From positions 1 to 55,686 of the forward strand of contig JAGDXP010000005.1 of NCBI GenBank assembly GCA_023256475.1: 55,686 bases of DNA, written 5' to 3'. Every line of letters begins with the position of its first letter. Position 1 is the stretch's first letter. The notes under the pieces were generated by a model. That model did not search any database, was not told the DNA's origin, and saw nothing but the letters and a program-made list of their open reading frames with translations. Made by a program: the position numbers and the translations under genes. Origin of the DNA: Thermoplasmata archaeon (GTDB lineage: Archaea; Thermoplasmatota; Thermoplasmata; Thermoplasmatales; GCA-001856825). This document shows positions 8,045 to 15,666 of the stretch, one piece after another.

Positions 8045-9218
8045 ACTTATTATACTTTTCATTTAATTTTTTTGGATTCGTATATTCAAAATAGAAATCG
8101 AATAATGGATCCATATAGCCTTTAAGCGTCAACCAGTATATTCTGGCCATAGTCATCTTCATGAAATGCTTCGTTCTTGAAGGTGGGTATTCAACAACCG
8201 GATTCTCATAGTCTCCAATTACGAATGTAGCTTTTCCATGGCCCATGTCAAATGGGCAGTTGATTCTGCCCGTAAATTTATCATAAACACCTTGAATTAA
8301 ATTCGCAACTACTTTGGCCTCTAAGTGAGCAGTGACTCCAGTTTTAGAAGTGGGAAGGTTATTGACATCACCCACAGCATATGCATCATCATACCCTTTT
8401 ATTCTCATGGTATATTTGTCAGCCTTTATAAAACCGTCCTCGTCCTTAACATCCTGCCTGAATTTAATCTTGGTACCCTTGCATGGAGGAATTATTATTG
8501 GCAGATCGTAATTTAACTCATCCCCTTCAATGGATTTTAACTTTTTATTTTCTGTATCCACCATATCAAGATCGAAGAAGGGAATAACCTCAATTCCTCT
8601 TTCCCTCATTATCGGTTCAACTATCCTATTCATGGGTTCAGCGGGATAAGCCCTGGGATAGGGTGTAAAATATGTTATTCTGGTTTTGGACTTAAGCCCC
8701 TTTTTACTCAGATATTCCTCTAAGAGAAGTACTCCCTCAATTGGTGATGGTGGACATTTGCAGACAGGTGATGCCATACCAAAAGCTATGTTGCCTCCGT
8801 TGAAATTTCTTAATGAATTCCATAACTTCCTTGAATTTTCTAAATTGGAGTGAAAATCCCCTACCTGATTGTACACGTTGTTTAAACCGGGTATTACGTT
8901 TGGATCGGGACTGGTACCCGTTGCCACTATGATGTGATCATAGGAATATGTTACTTCATATGACCCATAGACTTTCCTGTTATCCAGATCAATTTCCTTG
9001 ACTGTATCTTTCACGAATCTTATCCCGGGTTTCAACAGTTTTGAGATTGGCCTGGAAATTTTTCTCTTAGAACCCTTAAATGCTACGTACAGGTACCATG
9101 GCTGATAATAGTGCTCTGCTTCCTTATCCACCACTGTAACATCGTATTGGTCTAAATCCAGGGAATTGGCAAGTATTATTCCACCTGCCCCTCCCCCTAT
9201 TATAAGTACCTTTTCCAT
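8010..9218 (-). CDS. sqr: Sulfide:quinone oxidoreductase-like flavoprotein
   Basis: A two-dinucleotide-fold FAD enzyme: GGGAGGIILAN at the N-terminus (residues 8-18), HIIVATGTSPDP near 95-106, and AYAVGDVNNLP late in the protein. Cys153 and Cys155 in SPVCKCPPSP and a Cys in IIPPCKG are at places used by redox Cys residues of the SQR family. The hydrophobic, aromatic C-terminus could associate with the membrane. It would oxidise sulfide or a sulfane carrier and reduce quinone. A start 9 nt upstream (9227) is possible, but MEKVLIIGGG fits the family better. It is the last gene of the dsrE-tusA-sqr operon. Confidence 0.85.
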   Translation of the reverse strand: MEKVLIIGGGAGGIILANSLDLDQYDVTVVDKEAEHYYQPWYLYVAFKGSKRKISRPISKLLKPGIRFVKDTVKEIDLDNRKVYGSYEVTYSYDHIIVATGTSPDPNVIPGLNNVYNQVGDFHSNLENSRKLWNSLRNFNGGNIAFGMASPVCKCPPSPIEGVLLLEEYLSKKGLKSKTRITYFTPYPRAYPAEPMNRIVEPIMRERGIEVIPFFDLDMVDTENKKLKSIEGDELNYDLPIIIPPCKGTKIKFRQDVKDEDGFIKADKYTMRIKGYDDAYAVGDVNNLPTSKTGVTAHLEAKVVANLIQGVYDKFTGRINCPFDMGHGKATFVIGDYENPVVEYPPSRTKHFMKMTMARIYWLTLKGYMDPLFDFYFEYTNPKKLNEKYNKSNPPKASSQPQ

Positions 9219-9232
9219 ATAGATCACAGGGT

Positions 9233-9460
9233 TTATCTCTTATTTATTCTTATCTTTATCACTATTTTGTCAGGTTCCTCCTTAATCTCCATTATTTCAT
9301 TTCCAGTTCTCTTAGCCCATGCCTGTGCATCAGCTTTAACGCCCTGATCAGTTGCCCATAGTACTATTATATCGCCCACCTGTGAATTCCTATAGGCCTT
9401 GGACAAGTCCGTTATTGGACCGGGGCATGCGGAGCCTCTTGAATCAACTAATTTTTCCAT
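9233..9460 (-). CDS. tusA: TusA/SirA-family sulfur carrier protein
   Basis: 75 residues with the hallmark CPGP motif: Cys12 in SRGSACPGPITDL is the persulfide-carrying residue. The rest follows the family's two-layer fold, including VLWATDQGVKADAQAWAKRTGNE. It starts 9 nt after dsrE with an RBS that overlaps the dsrE stop codon, and lies 14 nt before sqr. The context says it carries sulfane sulfur between the DsrE-like protein and the flavoprotein. Confidence 0.92.
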   Translation of the reverse strand: MEKLVDSRGSACPGPITDLSKAYRNSQVGDIIVLWATDQGVKADAQAWAKRTGNEIMEIKEEPDKIVIKIRINKR

Positions 9461-9464
9461 ATTA

Positions 9465-9472
9465 TCACCTCA
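9465..9472 (-). promoter_or_regulatory. tusA ribosome binding site overlapping the dsrE stop
   Basis: On the minus strand TGAGGTGA ends 4 nt before the tusA ATG at 9460; its first TGA is the dsrE stop codon. This arrangement suggests translational coupling of dsrE and tusA. Confidence 0.7.
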
Positions 9473-9871
9473 TATGAACAGGATCTGCCCACCCTCTGCC
9501 TCTTGCAAGAAGGTTGCAGCGCCTACCATATCATCTACTATGGGATCAAGATCCTCTTTCTTTATATTCATTACACCTGCAGCCATGGAGCAGGCATATA
9601 TCTTTGCTCCCATTTCCTTTGCTTCCTTTAGCATTTCGTACCAGGATTTTACATGCTCTCTCTTCATGCCCTCCATCATCATTGGACCAAATGATTCAAA
9701 CTCTTTTGGCATTATAGCCTTTTTTTCCCCTTTGGTAAAGTTCATCAAGCCCCAAAAAGTGACGAAAACATTTACCTCCATACCCATGGCAGCTCCAGCT
9801 TGTGCCAACACTCCTACTGAAGTCAGTTTGTCTACGGTTCCGCTAAAACAAATTATAGATAGCTTAGACAT
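9470..9871 (-). CDS. DsrE/DsrF-family sulfurtransferase subunit
   Basis: 133 residues with the DsrE fold: FSGTVDKLTSVGVLAQAGAAMG (about 9-30), VFVTFWGLMNF (36-46) and IYACSMAAGVM (91-101), in which Cys94 is at the sulfur-binding position; the C-terminus has MVGAATFLQEAEGGQILFI. It is closest in look to DsrE2/DsrE3-type proteins that pair with TusA in thiosulfate transfer in acidophilic sulfur oxidisers. It is the first gene of dsrE-tusA-sqr. The 271-bp upstream gap (9872-10142) has AT-rich TATA candidates around 9920-9932 and nothing else that I can identify. Confidence 0.88.
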   Translation of the reverse strand: MSKLSIICFSGTVDKLTSVGVLAQAGAAMGMEVNVFVTFWGLMNFTKGEKKAIMPKEFESFGPMMMEGMKREHVKSWYEMLKEAKEMGAKIYACSMAAGVMNIKKEDLDPIVDDMVGAATFLQEAEGGQILFI

Positions 9872-9875
9872 AATT

Positions 9876-9882
9876 CCACCTC
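9876..9882 (-). promoter_or_regulatory. dsrE ribosome binding site
   Basis: GAGGTGG on the minus strand, 4 nt before the dsrE ATG. It shows that this operon is translated from a leadered mRNA, unlike many genes in this window. Confidence 0.65.
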
Positions 9883-10142
9883 AATTATGAATTAAATTTA
9901 AAATATTAAATATTAGCTTAAATATTTTCATCGCCCCTAATTAATGCCTAAAAACTAATAGTGACTAGAATGCCATTGCAGTTGCCTCACATAATTTGCC
10001 TAAATTTATTTTATGCTGAATTTTAGTTTATTTCTAAAAAAATATTTTAACTAACTTTTGTCATCCCCAATTTGTGAGGCTCTGATTTTTCATAATTTTT
10101 CAATATATTAATTAAATAATTTTAAGTATGAGTGATCAATAT

Positions 10143-11117
10143 TTAGCTGTTTGATATTAAATCCTCATAAATTTCATCTATGGAATTAACTATTGTTTCA
10201 TTGCTGAGCCCAGATTTTTCTGCCAATACCATGAACGCACCAGCGCCTACTCCTTCTTTTACTACACCTCTCTCATAGTCTCTCAATCCCTGGAACTTGG
10301 ATTTTGAAAGGTTAACTTCTGAGATTTTATACTTAACACCTAGTTCCTTTGCAGTTTGCTTAAATGTGGCAGTTTTATCCTCTGCAACATACTTTGTAGT
10401 CCATATTTCCAAATTCTCATTTCCATTGGAGAGGGCATAAGCAGCCAGCATCTGTGTTCCACCAGCTAAAATAATTTTACCATCATAGTAATCAATGAAA
10501 TTGGAAATAAAGCACAATACAGGGTCTCCAAAGTGCATTGCAATTGCCTTCCTGTCCAGTCTGGTGGATCTATTAAAATTAATCCTTTTAAGAGCCTTTT
10601 CCACTGTGCCCCTTTTTATTTCTATTGGATTTATTTCTGAAGATGACGACGATATGAAATCATGACCCATTGAGTTAAGAACGGCCATGGCAGTTGTGGT
10701 TCCGCCCGGTATGCTTTCACCGATTATTATGGATTCTTCGTCTTGGAAATTTTTTGCAAATATTTTGGCATATTCCTCTATTTCATTGCAATTCGGCACT
10801 CCGTCCTCCAATGTTATATCCCCACCCACCATTGAAGATATCTGTACAAACGGTACCTTGGGAGCTTCCATGGATCCAGATCTCACCACAAAAGTTGGAA
10901 CTTTTAGAATTCTGTTTATAGCTTTGGTAATAATGGCAGGCGTGGGATGTCCCTGGGGAGAAACGGGTATTTGATTAATGGATCTTGGAAGTCTATGGAA
11001 GAGGAATTCAGCATCCGCCACGGGGGTATACTTCACAAGCTCTGGAGATTGACCTGCTATGGTGATCCCATTTATATTTGCAACTTTAGTGTTTCCAATC
11101 ACTAAAAGGAACTTCAT
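10143..11117 (-). CDS. cobT: Archaeal CobT-type nicotinate-nucleotide:base phosphoribosyltransferase (lower ligand activation)
   Basis: It activates the lower-ligand base as its ribotide for nucleotide-loop assembly. The sequence has the archaeal-family blocks SPQGHPTPAIITKA (residues 55-68), GESIPGGTTTAMAVL (about 132-146), GGTQMLAAYALS and a C-terminal EGVGAGAFM. At about 324 residues it has the archaeal length. An ATG 9 nt upstream (11126) is possible, but MKFLLVIGNTKVANI starts more naturally. It is divergent from cobS across a 40-bp AT-rich region that must hold both promoters. Confidence 0.88.
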   Translation of the reverse strand: MKFLLVIGNTKVANINGITIAGQSPELVKYTPVADAEFLFHRLPRSINQIPVSPQGHPTPAIITKAINRILKVPTFVVRSGSMEAPKVPFVQISSMVGGDITLEDGVPNCNEIEEYAKIFAKNFQDEESIIIGESIPGGTTTAMAVLNSMGHDFISSSSSEINPIEIKRGTVEKALKRINFNRSTRLDRKAIAMHFGDPVLCFISNFIDYYDGKIILAGGTQMLAAYALSNGNENLEIWTTKYVAEDKTATFKQTAKELGVKYKISEVNLSKSKFQGLRDYERGVVKEGVGAGAFMVLAEKSGLSNETIVNSIDEIYEDLISNS

Positions 11118-11157
11118 ATTAAGCAAATTTGATATTATTAAAATTTATTTAACCATT
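11118..11157. promoter_or_regulatory. Divergent cobT/cobS promoter region
   Basis: Only 40 bp separate the two ATGs. The stretch is almost all A and T (TTGATATTATTAAAATTT), so TATA boxes about 25 nt from each ATG overlap. Both messages are probably leaderless and the two genes are likely controlled together. Confidence 0.45.
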
Positions 11158-11868
11158 ATGAAGGACCTGCTCTCGTTCTTTACGAGAATACCTGTTAAGG
11201 GGGATTTAACTAAAGCTGCTCAGCAGGTCTATCTTCTGAATTTAATGGCATTTTTAATTTCAATTCTGATTTTCCTGATTTATGATTTTTCCAGAAGGTA
11301 CATCCCGATTTTATTTTCAACGCTAATTACCATATTTTCCATATATGCTGTGTTTGGATTGCTGCACTTAGATGGTTTGGCTGATTTTGCAGACGGGGTC
11401 ATGAAGAAAGGTTCCAGGGAGGATAAAATTAGGGCATTGAAGGACGTGAATACTGGAATTTCCGGAACATTCTCTGTAGTCATGATCATCCTAGGCTTAT
11501 TCGTTGCCATATATTCATTTCATGGAAATTTCCTTAATACCCTGGGGTTCTTCTCCATTTCTGAAATTTCAGCCAAGACTTCTATGATCACAGGCATCGC
11601 TTTTTTCAAAGTACCTGAAAATGGTCTCGCCAAGATTTTCAAGGATTTCTATAAATCATGGTATCTTCCTTTTTCTATAGTTTCTGTTATGCCCTTATTT
11701 TTTATTTTTCACTATTATATATTGGCGATAGGAATAGGTTTTCTGGTAGCATTAGTAATCGGGAACATGTCAATGAATAATTTTGGTTTTGTTAACGGTG
11801 ACAGTCTTGGTTCAATGAATGAAGTTTCCAGAGTTTTAACAATGTGGTTATTATGCATTATATTATAA
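11158..11868 (+). CDS. cobS: Cobalamin (5'-phosphate) synthase
   Basis: It joins adenosyl-GDP-cobinamide to the lower-ligand ribotide in the membrane. The signature LHLDGLADFADGVMKKG (about 76-92), with metal-binding Asp residues, followed by LKDVNTGISGTFSVV is unmistakable. Five or six hydrophobic segments fill the rest. The ORF opens at 11059, but that extension covers cobT on the other strand; the ATG at 11158 gives the proper MKDLLSFFTRIP start. It overlaps cobY by 16 nt. Confidence 0.94.
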   Translation: MKDLLSFFTRIPVKGDLTKAAQQVYLLNLMAFLISILIFLIYDFSRRYIPILFSTLITIFSIYAVFGLLHLDGLADFADGVMKKGSREDKIRALKDVNTGISGTFSVVMIILGLFVAIYSFHGNFLNTLGFFSISEISAKTSMITGIAFFKVPENGLAKIFKDFYKSWYLPFSIVSVMPLFFIFHYYILAIGIGFLVALVIGNMSMNNFGFVNGDSLGSMNEVSRVLTMWLLCIIL

Positions 11869-12374
11869 TGGCCGGTGGTAAAGGCTCCAGATTCGGTGGG
11901 GAAAAATTGGTGGCCGAATTGTGTGGAAAACGCGTTATTGATTTCATCATAGGGCATATGTCCGCAGTTACCAACAATTTCGTGATAGCCACGTCACATA
12001 ATGCGCCAAATACCAGGAAATATTTAATTGATATGGGGTATGATGTTTTAAATACTCCAGGTTTAGGTTACCCTCAGGATGTAAAGTTCCTTCAGGATAA
12101 CCTTAGAGATGATCTTCTGCTCCTTAATGGCGATGCTGTTTTTATTTCACCTGATGTTATTAGATCTTTCATTTCCAAATTTGAGGGAAAAAGTATGACA
12201 GGAATTACATTATACAAAGGAACAAAAGTTTACATCGGTCTCAATATTGCGAGCCCCAATTCAATTGAAGATATAGAAATCCCGATACAAGGAGAACTCA
12301 TCCACCTGAATATAAACACAAGGGAAGATTTAATGGAGGCTTCCAAGAAATGCAAAGAATTGTGTGGATTATAA
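11853..12374 (+). CDS. cobY: GTP:adenosylcobinamide-phosphate guanylyltransferase
   Basis: The archaeal replacement for bacterial CobU: it forms adenosyl-GDP-cobinamide. A nucleotidyltransferase fold with MAGGKGSRFGGEKLV (residues 6-20), which binds GTP, and LLLLNGDAVFISPD (about 90-103). The length of about 173 residues suits CobY. A GTG 9 nt upstream is an alternative start. It overlaps both cobS and cbiB, giving a translationally coupled cobS-cobY-cbiB unit. Confidence 0.9.
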   Translation: MHYIIMAGGKGSRFGGEKLVAELCGKRVIDFIIGHMSAVTNNFVIATSHNAPNTRKYLIDMGYDVLNTPGLGYPQDVKFLQDNLRDDLLLLNGDAVFISPDVIRSFISKFEGKSMTGITLYKGTKVYIGLNIASPNSIEDIEIPIQGELIHLNINTREDLMEASKKCKELCGL

Positions 12375-13324
12375 TTATCGTTTCGGCCATTATTCTGGAT
12401 TATTTTCTGGAGTACCCTAACCCGGCACATCCGACAGTATGGATGGGAAAAATAATTGCTTTCTTTGACAACCATAGATTGGCTAAAACCAATGGAGGTT
12501 TAATAATAAACGGGATTGTTCCCATACTGGTTGATACAATACTTTTTTTCCTGCTGGTATATCTTGTAGGGTTTCTCCCCCTTTATTTTGAATTGCCAAT
12601 ATACATTTATCTTGCTAAATCTACTTTCAGTATAGGGGGCCTTGTTAGGGCTTTAAAAAAGTGCGAAACAGACGATTTGGAGAATCTTCGATTCAATGTT
12701 TCTATGATTGTCTCAAGAGATACTAGGAATCTTGATATGCAACATCTTTATTCTGCAGCGTTTGAATCTGGAGCTGAAAGCATAATTGATAGCATTATAT
12801 CACCTCTTTTTTATCTATTCTTATTCGGATTATACGGCGCTTTATTTTACAGAATTGTAAATACCGCAGACTCTATGGTTGGGTATAGGAATGAAAAATA
12901 CGAGTACTTTGGAAAATTTTCAGCCAGAATGGACGATGTCCTGAACTTCATCCCTGCAAGGATCTATTATGTTTTTCTTCTCATCTTAGGAGGGAGATAT
13001 ATCAGAGGTGAAATCAAAAATAACAATATCAAAATGAACGGCAAATACAGCATCGTGGGAACGGCGGCATTATTTAGGCTTGGTGTAGAAAAGATAGGCT
13101 TCTACAAATATGATGGTGGTAGGTTTCCTAATCCCCAGGACTTGAATAAACTGGAGAAATTCATATTCTTTATTTCATACATTTTCGCCTTCATAATGAT
13201 AATGCTTACATGGTTCCTGGGGCTTCCCATATACAATTATTTTAACGCAAGTTCTACGTATTTTAAATCTATTTTGATTAATAGCATTATTTTAACAGTT
13301 TACAATTTCACCCTCTTAAAATAA
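12350..13324 (+). CDS. cbiB: Adenosylcobinamide-phosphate synthase (CbiB/CobD)
   Basis: It couples adenosylcobyric acid to aminopropanol or its phosphate. The sequence has the family blocks ILDYFLEYPNPAHPTVWMGK (15-34), IVSRDTRNLDMQHLYSAAFESGAES (about 119-143), FYRIVNTADSMVGYRNEKYEYFGKFSARMDDV (split here only for description) and a GGRFPNPQDLN segment. Four to five membrane helices are visible. It starts inside the last codons of cobY and ends 4 nt before the convergent ClC gene. Confidence 0.93.
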   Translation: MQRIVWIIIIVSAIILDYFLEYPNPAHPTVWMGKIIAFFDNHRLAKTNGGLIINGIVPILVDTILFFLLVYLVGFLPLYFELPIYIYLAKSTFSIGGLVRALKKCETDDLENLRFNVSMIVSRDTRNLDMQHLYSAAFESGAESIIDSIISPLFYLFLFGLYGALFYRIVNTADSMVGYRNEKYEYFGKFSARMDDVLNFIPARIYYVFLLILGGRYIRGEIKNNNIKMNGKYSIVGTAALFRLGVEKIGFYKYDGGRFPNPQDLNKLEKFIFFISYIFAFIMIMLTWFLGLPIYNYFNASSTYFKSILINSIILTVYNFTLLK

Positions 13325-13328
13325 TGCC

Positions 13329-15092
13329 CTAGCTGCTGGTGGTTTTAGAGGCCATAACCATCTTGCGATAAACCTCCAATATGGCTTTCAATGTAACGAT
13401 TCCTTTGAATTCGCCATTGTCCACTATTGCAACCCATGTTGTCTTATTTCTCATCATGAGTTCCCATGCCTCTTCGGCGTTATTCGTGGATTTAAGTGAA
13501 CTTATCCCCATTTTAACATATTTCTTCACGGTTTCATTCTTCGCCTCTGCTATATCAAATAAATATACTACCCCTATGAAAAGCTTATGCGAGACCACAG
13601 GTACCGCTGACAATCCATTCTCATCCATAATTTTCTTTGCGTCTTCCACTGTAGCACTATCATGGATGTAGATGTTTTCCCATTTAACATCACTGAGCTT
13701 AATTCCAGTCAATATGGGAGTGTTGAATTCGCCATAATGTGCAGGTGAGCTTCTTCTATCTTCAACCTGATTATGATAAATTGAATATTTTCCAGAAATC
13801 ATGTAGGATATGAATACTGCTATCATTGCTGCAGGAAGAAGCTGCAAACTCCCCGTCATTTCCACGACCATCAATATAACCGATAACGGTACCTTACCCG
13901 CTGCTCCAAAGAATGATATCATCCCCACTATAACAAAAGGCGCTATATATGGTACCAGTCCTGGAGTTGCATAATGAAACATTATTCCTGAAATTGCACC
14001 TAATGATGCGCCTATGAACATTCCAGGTGCGAACACTCCACCGCTTCCGCCCGATCCAATGGAGAAAGAGGTGGCTATGAGCTTCACGAAGGGCAGTGCC
14101 AATAATATTATGATTATGGGAATGCCAAAGGTTGGGAAGTACTGGAATTTCTCGAACATCATCAGATCTATCCAACCATACCCAATGGATATAACCTCTG
14201 GAAAGGCAAGCGCAATTAACCCTGTGATTGCTCCACCTATAACTGGTTTGTAATAATTCCTGATCTTCATCTTCTTGAACAAGGAAACAATGAAATAGAA
14301 AAAACGAACATAAAAAATAGCAAATAACCCAGAGATTAGGCCTAGAATTGCAAAATATGGAATATCCAAAACGTTGAATGGACCGGTATAATATCCAAAT
14401 ATAGGAACAAAACCTACTACGGATGCAAATATGGAATAGCCCGTTGCGTTAGCTATCAATGACGGATAGATAGCTTGAGTTTCTAGATCCCTCCTATAAA
14501 GTATTTCCGCGCCTAGCATAGTTCCCCCTATGGGTGTCTTGAAAATTGTTCCTATACCGGATCCTATACCCACAGCAACAGCTATTCTTCTGTCTTGATC
14601 GCTTAGGCCCAGAATATCTGCAATAAACGATCCCAGTCCAGCTGAAATTTGTGCAGTTGGCCCCTCTCTGCCGGCACTTCCACCTGAGCCTATTGTTATT
14701 GCAGATGCTAGAGTCTTAACTATGGGTATCCTTTTCCTAATCCGGCCCTGCTCATAATGGAACGCCTTTATGGCGGCGTCAGTTCCATGACCTTCGGCTT
14801 CAGGAGCAAAGGTATAGACAATTAGACCTGATAATAAACCCCCTAGAGCAATTGAAACAGGTATAAGATAAAAATTGCGCACACTATACTCATATGCCAA
14901 GGTCCCTCCCTCTCCTATTGGCTTGGGTATTGAAATTCCCACAAATTTTGCCAAAAAAAGATAGGAGAAAAGTTGTATCGCAAAATAAAAAGCTAAGGCA
15001 CCTAAACCTGAGATTATGCCTATTATTATACCCATTATGAACCATTTTTCGAAGTATGGGAGAGAGGAGATGTTTAGGTTAGATTTCACCAA
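13329..15092 (-). CDS. ClC-family chloride channel/transporter with CBS pair
   Basis: A 587-residue ClC protein. The first selectivity loop is GSGGSAGREGPTAQ (about 135-148), with the gating-type Glu in REGP. IGSGIGTIFKTPIGG follows, and the third loop is IGSGGSGGVFAPGMF. After about ten membrane helices comes a cytosolic pair of CBS motifs (SATVEDAKKIMDENGLSAVPVV, then NAEEAWELMMRNKTTWVAIV). With the gating Glu present it may exchange Cl- for H+, useful at low external pH, but that is inference. It lies between cobalamin genes with no evident role in that pathway. Its 278-bp upstream gap is shared with the small ORF at 15371. Confidence 0.92.
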   Translation of the reverse strand: MVKSNLNISSLPYFEKWFIMGIIIGIISGLGALAFYFAIQLFSYLFLAKFVGISIPKPIGEGGTLAYEYSVRNFYLIPVSIALGGLLSGLIVYTFAPEAEGHGTDAAIKAFHYEQGRIRKRIPIVKTLASAITIGSGGSAGREGPTAQISAGLGSFIADILGLSDQDRRIAVAVGIGSGIGTIFKTPIGGTMLGAEILYRRDLETQAIYPSLIANATGYSIFASVVGFVPIFGYYTGPFNVLDIPYFAILGLISGLFAIFYVRFFYFIVSLFKKMKIRNYYKPVIGGAITGLIALAFPEVISIGYGWIDLMMFEKFQYFPTFGIPIIIILLALPFVKLIATSFSIGSGGSGGVFAPGMFIGASLGAISGIMFHYATPGLVPYIAPFVIVGMISFFGAAGKVPLSVILMVVEMTGSLQLLPAAMIAVFISYMISGKYSIYHNQVEDRRSSPAHYGEFNTPILTGIKLSDVKWENIYIHDSATVEDAKKIMDENGLSAVPVVSHKLFIGVVYLFDIAEAKNETVKKYVKMGISSLKSTNNAEEAWELMMRNKTTWVAIVDNGEFKGIVTLKAILEVYRKMVMASKTTSS

Positions 15093-15338
15093 TCTTGAAT
15101 GTCATGGATTACTAAACTATTTTTCTATATGCTTCTTTCCTATTATGCCCTGCAGCAAAAACAAATTTGTGAACACTGTTTGCTTTAAACAGAACGTTTA
15201 TTTTCGGTGATTCCTTTAATTGATTTTAAAGAAGTTTTCGTTTAATATATTATTTCTATCCTTTATACCATATTTTGATTCAATGCGATGGTTTTGCCCT
15301 CCTAACATTCTTAATCTTCGCCCGCAGCACCTCAAAAA

Positions 15339-15357
15339 ATTTTAAATGTTAACGTTA
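15339..15357 (+). promoter_or_regulatory. TATA box and TAACGTTA palindrome before the cbiP operon
   Basis: TTTTAAAT (about 15339-15346) lies 25-32 nt before the ATG at 15371, a leaderless promoter layout. Immediately after it is the 8-bp palindrome TAACGTTA (15350-15357), between TATA and start, a usual place for an archaeal repressor operator. The palindrome is short, so chance is possible. Confidence 0.35.
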
Positions 15358-15370
15358 CATTGAAGAATTC

Positions 15371-15475
15371 ATGGATAGCAAAAGAGAATTTCTTGAGAAA
15401 TTGCAGATTTTAGAAAGAATGGAAAAGGACAGGGAAATACTGAAGGAAATACTCAGGAGATGCAAGGATGAATGA
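15371..15475 (+). CDS. 34-residue charged helical microprotein in the cbiP operon
   Basis: ATG at 15371 gives MDSKREFLEKLQILERMEKD and 14 more residues, almost wholly Lys, Glu, Leu and Ile in a heptad-like pattern, so probably one amphipathic or coiled-coil helix with a C-terminal Cys. It has its own TATA box and overlaps the next ORF by 8 nt (ATGAATGA), which suggests it is translated. I do not recognise a family. Confidence 0.4.
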   Translation: MDSKREFLEKLQILERMEKDREILKEILRRCKDE

Positions 15476-15662
15476 AAAAGCTTCGTTTGAAGAGCTGTAT
15501 TACTCAATGAGAGCCAGCTCCTTGCATTTCAAAATATACGAGATATTCGAAGAAAATAGAAATTTAGCATTACAAATAGCGGGATGCAACGGTTCCGGCA
15601 AAATTACACTAAGTAAGGAAGAATGGGAAATAGTAGATAGATATATTTTCAATAAATTTTAA
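15468..15662 (+). CDS. 64-residue hypothetical protein preceding cbiP
   Basis: Small acidic/basic protein MNEKASFEELYYSMRASSLH and so on, largely helical, with one Cys and the segment GCNGSGKITLSKEEWEIVDRY; GSGK here is too short to be a P-loop ATPase. It overlaps the upstream microprotein and ends 4 nt before cbiP. Function unknown; its place suggests cotranscription with cobalamin synthesis. Confidence 0.5.
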   Translation: MNEKASFEELYYSMRASSLHFKIYEIFEENRNLALQIAGCNGSGKITLSKEEWEIVDRYIFNKF

Positions 15663-15666
15663 GGGG

